From Novosphingobium sp. MW5 (lineage in GTDB: Bacteria; Pseudomonadota; Alphaproteobacteria; Sphingomonadales; Sphingomonadaceae): DNA of 64,000 nt. The first letter of the stretch is position 1; each line of letters opens with the position of its first letter. Both the position numbers and the translations under genes were made by a program. This document shows, one piece after another, positions 23,642-33,216 of this stretch. The notes under the pieces are model-generated. The model did not search any database, had not been told where the DNA came from, and saw only the letters and a program-made list of their open reading frames with translations. Location: assembly GCA_025938935.1 (NCBI GenBank), contig JAPCWB010000001.1, positions 1,364,001 to 1,428,000 of the forward strand. Reading direction: 5' to 3'.

Positions 23642-23722
23642 ATGTTCGTGAAGCCGACCATTACCATTACCAGCAAACCGACCGCCGCGGCGGGAACGGT
23701 TGCTCTGGTGCTGGCTAAGTAA
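23642..23722 (+). CDS. Candidate Thr/Ile leader peptide of asd
   Basis: A 26-codon frame starts at an ATG 7 nt after an AGGGG ribosome site and ends TAA. The peptide, MFVKPTITITSKPT then AAAGTVALVLAK, has five Thr and two Ile residues, with Thr-Ile-Thr-Ile-Thr in a row, recalling the thr operon leader of enterobacteria. A terminator-like hairpin follows 16 nt later and asd follows that. A segment inside the frame (GGCGGG, 23689-23694) can pair with CCCGCC (23736-23741), overlapping the 5' arm of the terminator. This is the architecture of ribosome-mediated attenuation (inference). Asd makes the precursor of threonine and isoleucine. Confidence 0.6.
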   Translation: MFVKPTITITSKPTAAAGTVALVLAK

Positions 23723-23738
23723 GCTTCCAGAACAACCC

Positions 23739-23763
23739 GCCCCGCACGAGCAGGCGGGGCTTT
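23739..23763 (+). terminator. Terminator-like hairpin (possible attenuator) before asd
   Basis: GCCCCGC (23739-23745) pairs with GCGGGGC (23754-23760) over an 8-nt loop, followed by TTT. It lies between the leader peptide and the asd start. The T-run is short, so its strength is uncertain. Confidence 0.65.
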
Positions 23764-23802
23764 CCAATCACGGATAAATCAACCCACGCGCTGCTCCCTT
23801 GA

Positions 23803-25316
<1,514 letters not shown>

Positions 25317-25350
25317 CGCGTTTCGCGTTAATTCAACAGGCCCCAAAACG

Positions 25351-25383
25351 AAAGGCGGGGGACAGCCGAAGCTGCCCCCCGCC
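25351..25383 (-). terminator. Rho-independent terminator of the adhesin gene
   Basis: A GC-rich stem (GGCGGGGG...CAGC with a CGAA loop) at 25354-25383 is followed on the minus strand by TTTCGTTTT. It is placed 22 nt past the adhesin stop. Confidence 0.85.
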
Positions 25384-25404
25384 CTCGGTGGAACCGGAAG
25401 GTTC

Positions 25405-27492
25405 TTAGAAGCCGAAGGTCAGGCCAACGCGGCCAGCCGTCTTGCCGCCCTTGTTGAAACCCGTGGCAACACCGGCGTTCAGCGCGACGTTCTCGGAAAC
25501 GAGGGCGTTGAGCTGGAACGAACCGGCATAGGCACCGTCATAGGTGGCGACGTTGGCCGTCATCGAGACCTTCTTGTCGGGCAGGAAGGTCGAACCACCC
25601 ATGGCCACTGCCACCGCGGTCGAAGCCGCAGCGTAGTTTTCAAGGGCGCCAACGCGGTTGACCAGCGCGTTGAGGTTGGTCCCCAGCCCGTTGATCTGGT
25701 TCTGCAGGTTGGTGTCTGCAGCAGCGCGGGCCGAAGCTTCGGCATTGTCCGCAGCGATGCGGGCGTTGGCTTCGTTGGTCACGGCCGTGATGCGGTTGCT
25801 GATTTCGGCGTTGAGGTTCGTCGTCAGCGTGTTGTCCGCAGCAACGCGGGCGGTCGTTTCGTTCGCCAGGTTGGTGGTGAGCGTGTTGTCCGCCGCGATG
25901 CGGGCCGAGGTTTCGGTCGCCAGGTTGGTGGTCAGCGTGTTGTCTGCCGCGATGCGGGCAGCCGTTTCGGTGGCCAGGTTGGTGGTGAGCGTGTTGTCCG
26001 CAGCGATGCGGGCAGCCGTTTCAGTCGCCAGGTTGGTGGTCAGCGTGTTGTCTGCCGCGATGCGTGCAGCGGCTTCAGCATCGAGCTGGCCCTTGTTCAC
26101 CGCATCGGTGGCAGCCGTGCCGGCAGCCACATTGACCACGCGGCGTTCAGCACCGGCAGCGCCGACCGAAACCGTGTTGGCAGCACCGGCAACCGAGCCT
26201 GCGCCCAGAGCGACGCTGTTCGCGCCGGTGGCCGAGGCATTGGCACCGATGGCCACGCTGTTCACGACGCCAGCGTTCGACTGGCTGCCGAGGGCAATTG
26301 CGCCGACGGCATTGGCATTAGCCTGCCAGCCGGCAGCAACCGCAGAGTTGCCGTTTGCGGTCGAGTCCGAACCCAGGGCGACCGAACCACGGCCGAGCGA
26401 GGTGTTCGCCTGGCCGATCGAGACAGCGCCGAGACCCTGTGCACCGTTGTCCGCACCGATGGCCACGGAACCCTGGCCGATGGCGCCGTTGCCCCAGCCC
26501 GAAGCAACCGCGCCGGTGAAGTTGGCGACGTTGCCGTTACCCGTGGCGACCGAACCATTGGCCAGCGCCTGGTTGTTCGAACCGGCGGCAGTAGCGCCAA
26601 GGCCGGTCGACAGGTTGTTCGAGCCGACCGCCAGAGCGCCGGTGCCGAACGAGGTGTTGTCAGCGCCCACGGCGACCGCGCCGATGCCGGTGGCCGAGTT
26701 GGGATCGCCGATGGCAACCGCGCCGCGACCGGTGGCCGTCTGGTTTTCGCCCAGAGCAACCGCGCCATTGCCGGTTGCGGTCGAAGCCGAACCACCCTGC
26801 AGCGCGCCGGTGCCCGTGCCTGCGCCGACCACAGGGGCCGGAATGGCGGCAATGGCAGCGTTCAGCTGGTCAACATTGACGGCATCCGTGCCGCCAGTGC
26901 CGGCCGCTACGTTGACGAGGCGGCGTTCATTTCCGACGGAGCCGACGGAAACCGTGTTCGCCTGGTCAGCGACTGAGCCGAAGCCGAGGGCGACCGAATT
27001 GGTTGCACCGGCATTGACGTTGGCAGTGGCACCGAGTGCTGTGCCGCCATCGGCGAGGACGGAGCTGGTGCTACCAAAGGCGCTGCCGTCGTTGATGGAG
27101 GTGAACGTCGAAAGTCCTCCGACTCCAGCGTTACCGCCGACAGCCGTGCTACGCTCGCCATCAACGTGAGCATTACTACCGACAGCAACGCTGGCGTCGG
27201 GGTATACAGTGGCGGACATGATTGCGTCGGTGTTGTCGGGCGTAAAGTCGACCAGAGCGCCGTTGCCAATAGCGACGGCACCGTCGGACTCAACACGGGA
27301 GTTCTTGCCGCATGCAAGTGCATCGGTGTTGGTGTTGCCGAAGGCACCGGAGGCTGTTGCGCCATTGTTTGCGTCAGCTGCATTGCTACCGCTATCGACG
27401 CCATTGAGGTCGCAGGTATCGGCTGCCATCGCCGTACCGCTCCACGCCATGGCCAGCGCCGAGGCTGCCATCGTGATCATAATCTTTTTCAT
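25405..27492 (-). CDS. YadA-like trimeric autotransporter adhesin
   Basis: A 695-aa surface protein secreted through its own C-terminal trimeric barrel (type Vc). The signal peptide (MKKIMITMAASALAMAWSGTAMA) is followed by a head of Hep/Hag repeats (GAVAIG, NSVALG, GSVAIG patterns), two neck motifs (VNVAAGT...TDAVN...QL), a stalk with five 18-residue repeats and a YadA-type membrane anchor (about the last 75 residues) ending in ...GLTFGF with the terminal Phe needed for barrel assembly. The ATG at 27492 follows from the signal peptide; the open frame upstream is antisense to the EF-hand gene. It likely mediates adhesion or autoaggregation. Confidence 0.9.
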   Translation of the reverse strand: MKKIMITMAASALAMAWSGTAMAADTCDLNGVDSGSNAADANNGATASGAFGNTNTDALACGKNSRVESDGAVAIGNGALVDFTPDNTDAIMSATVYPDASVAVGSNAHVDGERSTAVGGNAGVGGLSTFTSINDGSAFGSTSSVLADGGTALGATANVNAGATNSVALGFGSVADQANTVSVGSVGNERRLVNVAAGTGGTDAVNVDQLNAAIAAIPAPVVGAGTGTGALQGGSASTATGNGAVALGENQTATGRGAVAIGDPNSATGIGAVAVGADNTSFGTGALAVGSNNLSTGLGATAAGSNNQALANGSVATGNGNVANFTGAVASGWGNGAIGQGSVAIGADNGAQGLGAVSIGQANTSLGRGSVALGSDSTANGNSAVAAGWQANANAVGAIALGSQSNAGVVNSVAIGANASATGANSVALGAGSVAGAANTVSVGAAGAERRVVNVAAGTAATDAVNKGQLDAEAAARIAADNTLTTNLATETAARIAADNTLTTNLATETAARIAADNTLTTNLATETSARIAADNTLTTNLANETTARVAADNTLTTNLNAEISNRITAVTNEANARIAADNAEASARAAADTNLQNQINGLGTNLNALVNRVGALENYAAASTAVAVAMGGSTFLPDKKVSMTANVATYDGAYAGSFQLNALVSENVALNAGVATGFNKGGKTAGRVGLTFGF
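25801..26070 (-). repeat. Five 54-bp tandem repeats in the adhesin stalk
   Basis: Five in-frame units of 18 codons (consensus AARIAADNTLTTNLATET) lie head to tail. The first three are identical in protein; the last two diverge at the ends. The array can change copy number by slippage and so alter stalk length. Confidence 0.9.
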
Positions 27493-27769
27493 AGTGCTGC
27501 CCTCTTCCACCAAATGTGCGTGGCGAGAGCGTGCAGGTTCGCAGGCTCGTGCCAGGCACGAAAAAACTCTGCGACCCTTGAGGGGGGCTTCGATCGATAT
27601 GTCGAAATGCTGCCCCTGCAATTCATGGTTCCTAAGGAATCTGCCAAAGCGGTCAATGCTATAATCGACGAACCGTTCATCGCGCAGACAGGTAAAAGCG
27701 GCCTTGTGGCTTGCAGTGGGCAGCGATAGCGACCTATCTGCTTGCCAAACCCGGACGGAGTCCCTTGCC

Positions 27770-28333
27770 TTGCACAGCCGTGTCCTGATCATTCTTTTCT
27801 CCGCGCTGGCGCTGGCGGCGCCCGGAACGCTGTCCGCGCAGGTCAAGCGGCCCGCGCCCGCCAAGCCTGCCGTCGCCGTCCCTGCCGCGCCCCCGCCGCA
27901 GGCCCCGCGCCCCGCCGCGCCGCCGGTGCCCGACCTTTCCCGCGCCGCCTTCATCGCGCAGATGGATGTGGAGCACCGCAAGCGCGATGCCGATGGCGAT
28001 GGCAAGGTGACCCGCGCCGAGCTTGAACGCTGGGAGCGCGGGCAGCTCATCGCGCAGGCGCAAGAGGGCAACCGTGCCCTGTTTGCCCGCCTCGATGCCG
28101 ATCGTAACGGCGTGCTCACCCCCGGCGAATTCGCCGCGCTGGTGCAGGATCCCGGCACGCCCGATGTCGGCCCGCTGATGCAGCGCTTCGACGCCAACCG
28201 TGACCAGGTGATCACCATGGTCGAATACCGCGCCGCCACCCTGGCCAATTTCGACCGGCTCGATGCCGACAAGGACGGCGTGCTCACGGCAGCCGAAATG
28301 CAGCCGGTTCAGCCGAAGCCTGTCGGGAGGTAA
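27770..28333 (+). CDS. Exported EF-hand calcium-binding protein
   Basis: A 187-aa protein with a signal peptide (HSRVLIILFSALALAAPGTLSAQ), a Pro/Ala-rich linker and four EF-hand loops: DADGDGKVTRAE, DADRNGVLTPGE, DANRDQVITMVE and DADKDGVLTAAE. The start is taken as TTG at 27770, 9 nt after an ACGGAG ribosome site; no ATG gives a reasonable signal peptide. It is divergent from the adhesin across about 277 bp in which I see nothing definite. It probably binds calcium in the periplasm. Confidence 0.8.
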   Translation: MHSRVLIILFSALALAAPGTLSAQVKRPAPAKPAVAVPAAPPPQAPRPAAPPVPDLSRAAFIAQMDVEHRKRDADGDGKVTRAELERWERGQLIAQAQEGNRALFARLDADRNGVLTPGEFAALVQDPGTPDVGPLMQRFDANRDQVITMVEYRAATLANFDRLDADKDGVLTAAEMQPVQPKPVGR

Positions 28334-28408
28334 GTCCCGGCTGGACTTGGGTGCAATCCTTCGCCATCTTCGCTGCGGGCGTCGTTGGGAAGGAAGGAAA
28401 AAGGTCGA

Positions 28409-28810
28409 ATGACCCACCCTATTGACGCGCCCGCGTGGTCCGCTCTGCTGCTGGGCCTTGCCGCGCTGTTTGCCGGCATTGGCGCGCTACGCAAGCCGGG
28501 CATCTGGCGCACCATGCTCGAAGAGATCGAAGGTTCGCCCACGCTGCAATTCCTCTGCGGCCTGCTCGAACTGCTGATCGGCACGCTGGTCTATCTCGCC
28601 AATCCCCGGGCCCCGGCGGACGTGCTGGCCTGCGTGATGAAGGGCCTTGGCGGGCTGATGATGATCGAGGCGATCGCCATCCTCGGCTTCGTCGACATCT
28701 ACACCCAGTTCTGGCTGCGCAGCCTGACCCACATGCATCGCGGCTGGGCCATGTCCACCGTCGCCTTCGGCCTCGCGCTGAACATGGCGGGCGCGATGCG
28801 GTTCAATTAG
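28409..28810 (+). CDS. Small integral membrane protein (134 aa)
   Basis: A 134-aa protein with about four hydrophobic segments (about 10-28, 45-64, 74-94, 112-130) and a short polar N-terminus (MTHPIDAP). AAGGAAGGAAAAAGG before the ATG at 28409 supplies a ribosome site. I do not recognise the family. Its TAG overlaps the corrected stop of the convergent acyltransferase by 3-4 nt. Confidence 0.75.
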   Translation: MTHPIDAPAWSALLLGLAALFAGIGALRKPGIWRTMLEEIEGSPTLQFLCGLLELLIGTLVYLANPRAPADVLACVMKGLGGLMMIEAIAILGFVDIYTQFWLRSLTHMHRGWAMSTVAFGLALNMAGAMRFN

Positions 28811-30664
28811 GGCGCTTCGGCTAAATTGACACCCGACTTTTGCGGCGAACCGCGAAGAATGGCCGCCAATGCAGGGCCAATCACTTCCCGATCTCGCCAT
28901 AAGAGTCGGGTGGTTACTGTCGCTGAAGAGAGCGAGAGGCCTTGGGTTCCGGCAGAAGTCCGCCGAAAGGTCTGCTACGATCACGTCATCGATCGGCACT
29001 ATGGCAACGGGACAGTCCCGGGCCTGCTGCTGTCGTCCAAACCGTTCGCGGATGGCGCTGGCCCAAGGGACATCATAACCGGGCTCGGGAATTCCGCCTA
29101 GAATTACGACTTTTTTGCCCCCCTTGCGCAATTCGCGGACCAACTCCTCGACGTGAGGCCAGATACCAAGCTCCGATGAACGGGCATGCGAAGACCAGTA
29201 TGCACTTAGGACCACAGTCTGCACTTCCGGATCTGCAAGCACTAACGCGAGCAGTGCGGCATTTCGTTGTTGGCAGGCGGCAACGTCCCGGCCTTTCAGC
29301 TTCGGGCTGACCCACCCCTGCGCGGGCAGGCAGTTGTTCATCGAAGATACCATGGTTGTTCGCCCAAGGCCTGCGGCAACACCATCGGCCACAGCGGCGG
29401 AATGACTGTCCCCCCAAAGCAGGGCCGTAGGGCGTCCTTGTCCGATGCTGCAGTCTGTAGCAAGGCTACCTACAGGCGCATTCTCGCAAGGGCGGACGAG
29501 AGTTCCGACATCGTAGCGTGGGGAATTGGCCGCGATCACCGCAGGCGGCAAACGTGACGGCCAGCCGGACATGACTATTGCCGCAATCGAACAGGCGCTC
29601 ACTGCCGCCGAACCGGCAAATGTAAGCCTGCCAATTGACCGCGTGCTTTTGTCTGGCCGGCGGGCCGGTTGTTCAATGAAAACGTAGGTCGCGGCAGCAA
29701 GCGCGAACGACAGCGCAATTGCGAGCACTGCCTGGCTGGTCGAAAGCCGTTCGGCAGCGAGATAATGTCGCATGAAAACCATGACCGGCCAGTGCCATAG
29801 GTACAGCGAGTAGCTGATTTTCCCCACGCCAACGAATGGAGCGAAAGCCAAAATCCTGTTTGCTATTGCGCCGGGGCCGCTGGCGATCAGAAGCACAGCG
29901 CCGAGCGCGGGTGCGGCTGCGATGGCACCAGGGAATGCGTCGTCCTCGGTGATGAGGATTGTTGCCGCGAACATGAAGGCAAGGCCAAGCAACGAGGTTG
30001 CCGAGCGCAGAGCCGGGCTGAGAGGCAGCGCAACAACTCCAACACCGAACAGGCAGCCAAGCAGCATTTCCCAAGCCCGCATAGGCAACATGAAGAACGA
30101 CAGCGATGGGGCGACGGCGGTTCCAGCCACGCACAGGGCAAACGATGCAATCGTCGCGACTATCAGGCCCGGTCGCAGCAGGCGAAGGCGGGCAAGCACG
30201 ATCAGGGCGGGAGGAAAGAATAGATAGAATTGCTCTTCAACGCCAAGCGACCACGTGTGCAGCAGCGGTGTGCTCTGCGTGCCTAGGGCGAAGTAACCCG
30301 CCTCGCGCCAGAAGAAGATGTTCGGCACTGCGAGTGTTGCGGCCAGGGTCGATTGCGCCAGCTTTTCGAGTTCAAAGGGCAAAAGCAGGACGGAACCAAC
30401 AAGGAAGGTAACGCCAAGCACGGCGACAAGGGCCGGCGCAATCCGCCTGAAGCGTCCTTCGTAGAACGTCTTGAAGCTGAAGCTCCCATCCCGGATCTCC
30501 CGGTAGATGATGCTTGAAATCAGAAAGCCGGAAATAACGAAGAACGTATCGACCCCGGTGAATCCACCAGGCAACCCGGGAAGTCCGCTATGAAACCAAA
30601 TAACCGGAAGTACGGCAAACGCGCGTAGCCCGTCGATGTCCGGGCGGTAGGTGAAGCTTTGCAA
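28807..30664 (-). CDS. OafA-type acyltransferase with SGNH domain (frameshifted as given)
   Basis: About 618 aa after repair. Residues 1-340 form an acyltransferase-3 domain (YRPDIDGLRAFAVLPV, FFVISGFLIS, WSLGVEEQFYLFFP) and residues 370-600 an SGNH esterase-like domain (LLWGDSHSAA, DSNHPTL). These proteins O-acetylate polysaccharide or lipopolysaccharide sugars. The start is TTG at 30664 with AGGA upstream. Near 28895-28910 the frame slips: as given it reads on antisense through the next gene to 28487, whereas the adjacent frame gives a normal ending (REVIGPALAAIL...NLAEAP) with TAA at 28807. An extra base is the likely cause. Confidence 0.82.
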
Positions 30665-30752
30665 AATGCGATCCTGAGCATCCCCCCATCAGCGCGCATA
30701 GCGAAGGGAAGTCCGGCAAGACAACTAAATTATTGTTTTAATGTAGTAATGT

Positions 30753-31391
30753 TCACTTTTGAACAAATGCGGTTTGCGAAGAGGAATAGGGCGCGATCAG
30801 CCCTTCCGCCTGTTTCCACTCCCCGCGCAGCCATGTCGTCCAGGCGGCGGGATCGGCAGGGAGGATTACCGGCATGCGCTCCTGCCCGGCCTCGCGGAAC
30901 AGGGCGTTGGCCTCGCAGGTGAGCAGGGCGAAGCTGGCGATCTCGCTGTCCTTCCACACCCCCGCCATGGCGAAGAGCGGCTGGTCTGACGGTGCGAACC
31001 AGTGCTGGCGGCGCCTGCCCGTCTGGGGGTCAGCGCGGCCCCAGGCCATGACGGCGGTGGCGGGGACGAGGCAGCGGAACTCGCTGTTACGCAGGTTGCC
31101 GATCCAGAACGGACTGCCGGGATTGCGCACGGTGAGCACGAGGCGCGACGCATCGAAGGCGGATGGCGGCGGCGGCACGCCCCACAGTCGCGGGATCAGG
31201 CGGCGGGGCGGATCGCCGGTCGGGCGGGGGCCGGCAATCTCCTCTCGGCCCGAAGTGATAACCGGCGCGAACTGGTGCGGGGCAATCGTCCCGCCCGCCC
31301 ACGGATCATGCCCGGCCCGCGCGCCGAAATGGGCGGCAATCGCTGGTGCGGCGGCATCGAGGCGGAAAAGCGTGGTCACCGCCCGGCGCAT
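30753..31391 (-). CDS. SRAP/YedK-family protein lacking the usual active site
   Basis: A 212-aa member of the SOS-response-associated peptidase (SRAP; HMCES/YedK) family, whose members crosslink to abasic sites in single-stranded DNA. Family blocks are clear: VTTLFRLDA, PRLWGVPPP, FRCLVPA and RMPVILP. But the catalytic Cys2 (normally MCGR) is replaced in MRRAVTT, the Glu of the usual YEW is Ala (VMAWG), and the His of HDRMPVIL is Gln (QERMPVIL). It may bind DNA without crosslinking or have a new role. I see no frameshift that would explain these changes. Confidence 0.82.
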   Translation of the reverse strand: MRRAVTTLFRLDAAAPAIAAHFGARAGHDPWAGGTIAPHQFAPVITSGREEIAGPRPTGDPPRRLIPRLWGVPPPPSAFDASRLVLTVRNPGSPFWIGNLRNSEFRCLVPATAVMAWGRADPQTGRRRQHWFAPSDQPLFAMAGVWKDSEIASFALLTCEANALFREAGQERMPVILPADPAAWTTWLRGEWKQAEGLIAPYSSSQTAFVQK

Positions 31392-31412
31392 ACCGGGTCG
31401 GTGACCATCGGC

Positions 31413-32285
31413 CTAGAGCGCGTTTACCGGCAGCTTCAGGTACGTCTTCCCGTTCGCCTCGGGCGGCGGCAGCGCGCCGGCGCGGATGTTGACCTGCAGG
31501 CTGGGCAGGATCAGCACCGGCGCTTCCAGCTTGGCATTCCGCGCCTCGCGCTCGGTCACGAACTCCGCCTCGCTCACACCGTCATGGATGTGGACATTCG
31601 CCGACTTTTGCTCGCGCACGGTGGTTTCCCAGCGATAGTCGGTGCGGCCCGCGGGCAGGTAATCGTGGCCGACGAACATGCGCGTCGTTTCCGGCAGGCG
31701 CAGGATCTTGCGGATCGAGGCATAGAGCGCCGTGGCGCTGCCGCCGGGAAAGTCGCTGCGCGCGGTGCCATAGTCGGGCATGAACAGCGTATCGCCGACG
31801 AAAGCCGCATCGCCGATGACATAGGTGACGCAGGCCGGTGTGTGCCCCGGCGTGTGCAGCACCTCGATCGAAAGATCGCCCAGCGGCAGGGCATCGCCTT
31901 CATCGACGAGCCGGTCGAACTGGCTGCCGTCAGGGGTCACGTCATCGGCCATGAACAGCGGCGCGAAGACCTTTTGTACCGCGGTGATGTGCCGCCCGAT
32001 CACAATCGGCGCGCCGGTCTTTTCGCGCAGGTAATGCGCGGCCGACAAGTGGTCTGCATGGGCGTGGGTTTCGAGCAGGTAATCGACGTGAAGCCCCTCG
32101 CGCTCGACATAGGCGAGCAAGGCGTCAGCCGATGCGGTCGAGGTGCGGGCGTTGCGCGGATTGTAGTCGAGCACCGGGTCGATGATCGCGGCGCGCTTCG
32201 TCGCAGGGTCATGCACCACGAAGGTCGCGGTAAAGGTGGCGGGATCGAAGAAGCCTTCGACGTGCGGGGCATTGGCAGCGGAAAT
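31413..32285 (-). CDS. Persulfide dioxygenase-like metallo-beta-lactamase-fold protein (Blh)
   Basis: An MBL-fold non-heme iron protein of the ETHE1/Blh type that oxidises glutathione persulfide to sulfite. Metal ligands are visible in THAHADHLSAA, HTPGHTPACVTYV, GDTLFMPDYGTAR and VGHDY. The longest frame with a standard start begins at GTG 32219, but 22 further in-frame codons (SAANAPHVEGFFDPATF...) match the family N-terminus. They begin at ATT 32285, with a perfect AAAGGAG 7 nt upstream. I therefore propose an ATT start (290 aa), or an ATG misread. It is divergent from the ArsR regulator across an operator. Confidence 0.85.
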   Translation of the reverse strand: MSAANAPHVEGFFDPATFTATFVVHDPATKRAAIIDPVLDYNPRNARTSTASADALLAYVEREGLHVDYLLETHAHADHLSAAHYLREKTGAPIVIGRHITAVQKVFAPLFMADDVTPDGSQFDRLVDEGDALPLGDLSIEVLHTPGHTPACVTYVIGDAAFVGDTLFMPDYGTARSDFPGGSATALYASIRKILRLPETTRMFVGHDYLPAGRTDYRWETTVREQKSANVHIHDGVSEAEFVTEREARNAKLEAPVLILPSLQVNIRAGALPPPEANGKTYLKLPVNAL

Positions 32286-32305
32286 GAGTCGTCTCCTTTG
32301 CCCAT

Positions 32306-32326
32306 TATATTAGCACTTGCTAAATT
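32306..32326. promoter_or_regulatory. BigR-type operator
   Basis: A perfect inverted repeat TTAGC-actt-GCTAA (32310-32323) in AT-rich sequence lies between the divergent dioxygenase and ArsR genes, 21 nt before the ArsR-family start at 32334. It resembles the TTAGC/GCTAA half-sites bound by BigR-type repressors. Confidence 0.7.
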
Positions 32327-32333
32327 AGATTCA

Positions 32334-32678
32334 ATGCATATAATGAGGTCCATGTTCGATCTCACCCAATTCAACCTCGCCCTGTTTGAGGAAAGCGCCG
32401 GCAAGGCTGCCGGGCTGCTCCGCCTGCTTGGTAACGAAAAGCGGCTGATGGTGCTGTGCCAGCTCTCCGATGGAGAGCTTTCGGTCGGTGACCTGCAGAT
32501 GCGCGTCGGCCTGTCGCAGTCGGCGCTGTCGCAGCACCTTGCCTTGCTGCGCGAACAAGGCGCGGTGGCCACCCGGCGAGAGGCGCAGACGATCTACTAC
32601 CGGATCGCCGACCCGGCCGTGCTGCGGGTGATCGAGACCCTGGCGGAGCTGTACTGCCCGCCCGAACTGAGGACCTGA
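32334..32678 (+). CDS. bigR: ArsR-family persulfide-responsive repressor (BigR/SqrR-like)
   Basis: A 114-aa winged-helix repressor. The helix-turn-helix is at VGDLQMRVGLSQSALSQHLALL and the wing at VATRREAQTIYYRI. Counting from the ATG at 32334, cysteines fall at 42 (VLCQLSDG) and 108 (LYCPPEL), 66 residues apart, the pair that forms the disulfide/tetrasulfide switch in BigR and SqrR. ATGs at 32343 and 32352 are alternative starts. It is expected to repress itself, the rhodanese and exporter genes, and the divergent dioxygenase until persulfide is present. Confidence 0.85.
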   Translation: MHIMRSMFDLTQFNLALFEESAGKAAGLLRLLGNEKRLMVLCQLSDGELSVGDLQMRVGLSQSALSQHLALLREQGAVATRREAQTIYYRIADPAVLRVIETLAELYCPPELRT

Positions 32679-32681
32679 TCC

Positions 32682-33215
32682 ATGACTGCCGTACTCCACA
32701 AGCTGTCCCCTGCCGAAGTCCGGGCGCGCCTCTCCGCAGGCCGCGCCGTGCTCGTCGACATTCGCGAGGCGGACGAATTCGCCCGCGCCCACGTTCCCGG
32801 AGCGCGCTCGCAGCCGCTTTCCGCCTGGGAGCAGGCGCACCTGACCGTGGACCCTGATGCCGACGTGATCTTCACCTGCCGCACCGGCATGCGCACCGCC
32901 GGTGCCTGTGACCGGCTCGCCGCGCGCGTTTCAGGCGAGGCCTTCGTGCTTGATGGCGGGCTCGATGCATGGACCAAGGCTGGCCTGCCGGTGATCGAGG
33001 ACAGCAAGGCACCGATGGAAATCAACCGGCAGGTTCAGATCACTGCTGGCCTGATGATCCTGACCGGCGTGGTGCTGGGTTTCCTCGTTTCGCCCCTGTG
33101 GTTCGGGCTTTCGGGCTTTGTCGGCGCGGGCCTGACATTCGCTGGTCTTTCCGGCACCTGCGCCATGGCACGCGTGCTGATGCTGATGCCGTGGAACCGG
33201 CGCGCGGCGGCCTGA
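32682..33215 (+). CDS. Rhodanese with C-terminal membrane hairpin
   Basis: A 177-aa protein. Residues 1-108 form a rhodanese domain with the active-site loop CRTGMR (sulfur-accepting Cys). Residues about 118-165 form two hydrophobic segments of the DUF2892 type (ITAGLMILTGVVLGFLV and FGLSGFVGAGLTFAGL). It starts 3 nt after the repressor stop, so they share a transcript. The role is likely sulfur transfer in sulfide detoxification at the inner membrane. Confidence 0.9.
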   Translation: MTAVLHKLSPAEVRARLSAGRAVLVDIREADEFARAHVPGARSQPLSAWEQAHLTVDPDADVIFTCRTGMRTAGACDRLAARVSGEAFVLDGGLDAWTKAGLPVIEDSKAPMEINRQVQITAGLMILTGVVLGFLVSPLWFGLSGFVGAGLTFAGLSGTCAMARVLMLMPWNRRAAA

Positions 33216-33216
33216 C

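Noticed and set aside
25801..26070. CRISPR-like or minisatellite array
   Set aside because: The units are contiguous, in frame and encode stalk residues; there are no spacers.
25658..27169. 503-codon frame antisense to the adhesin
   Set aside because: Repetitive shadow of the adhesin repeats; no signal or motif.
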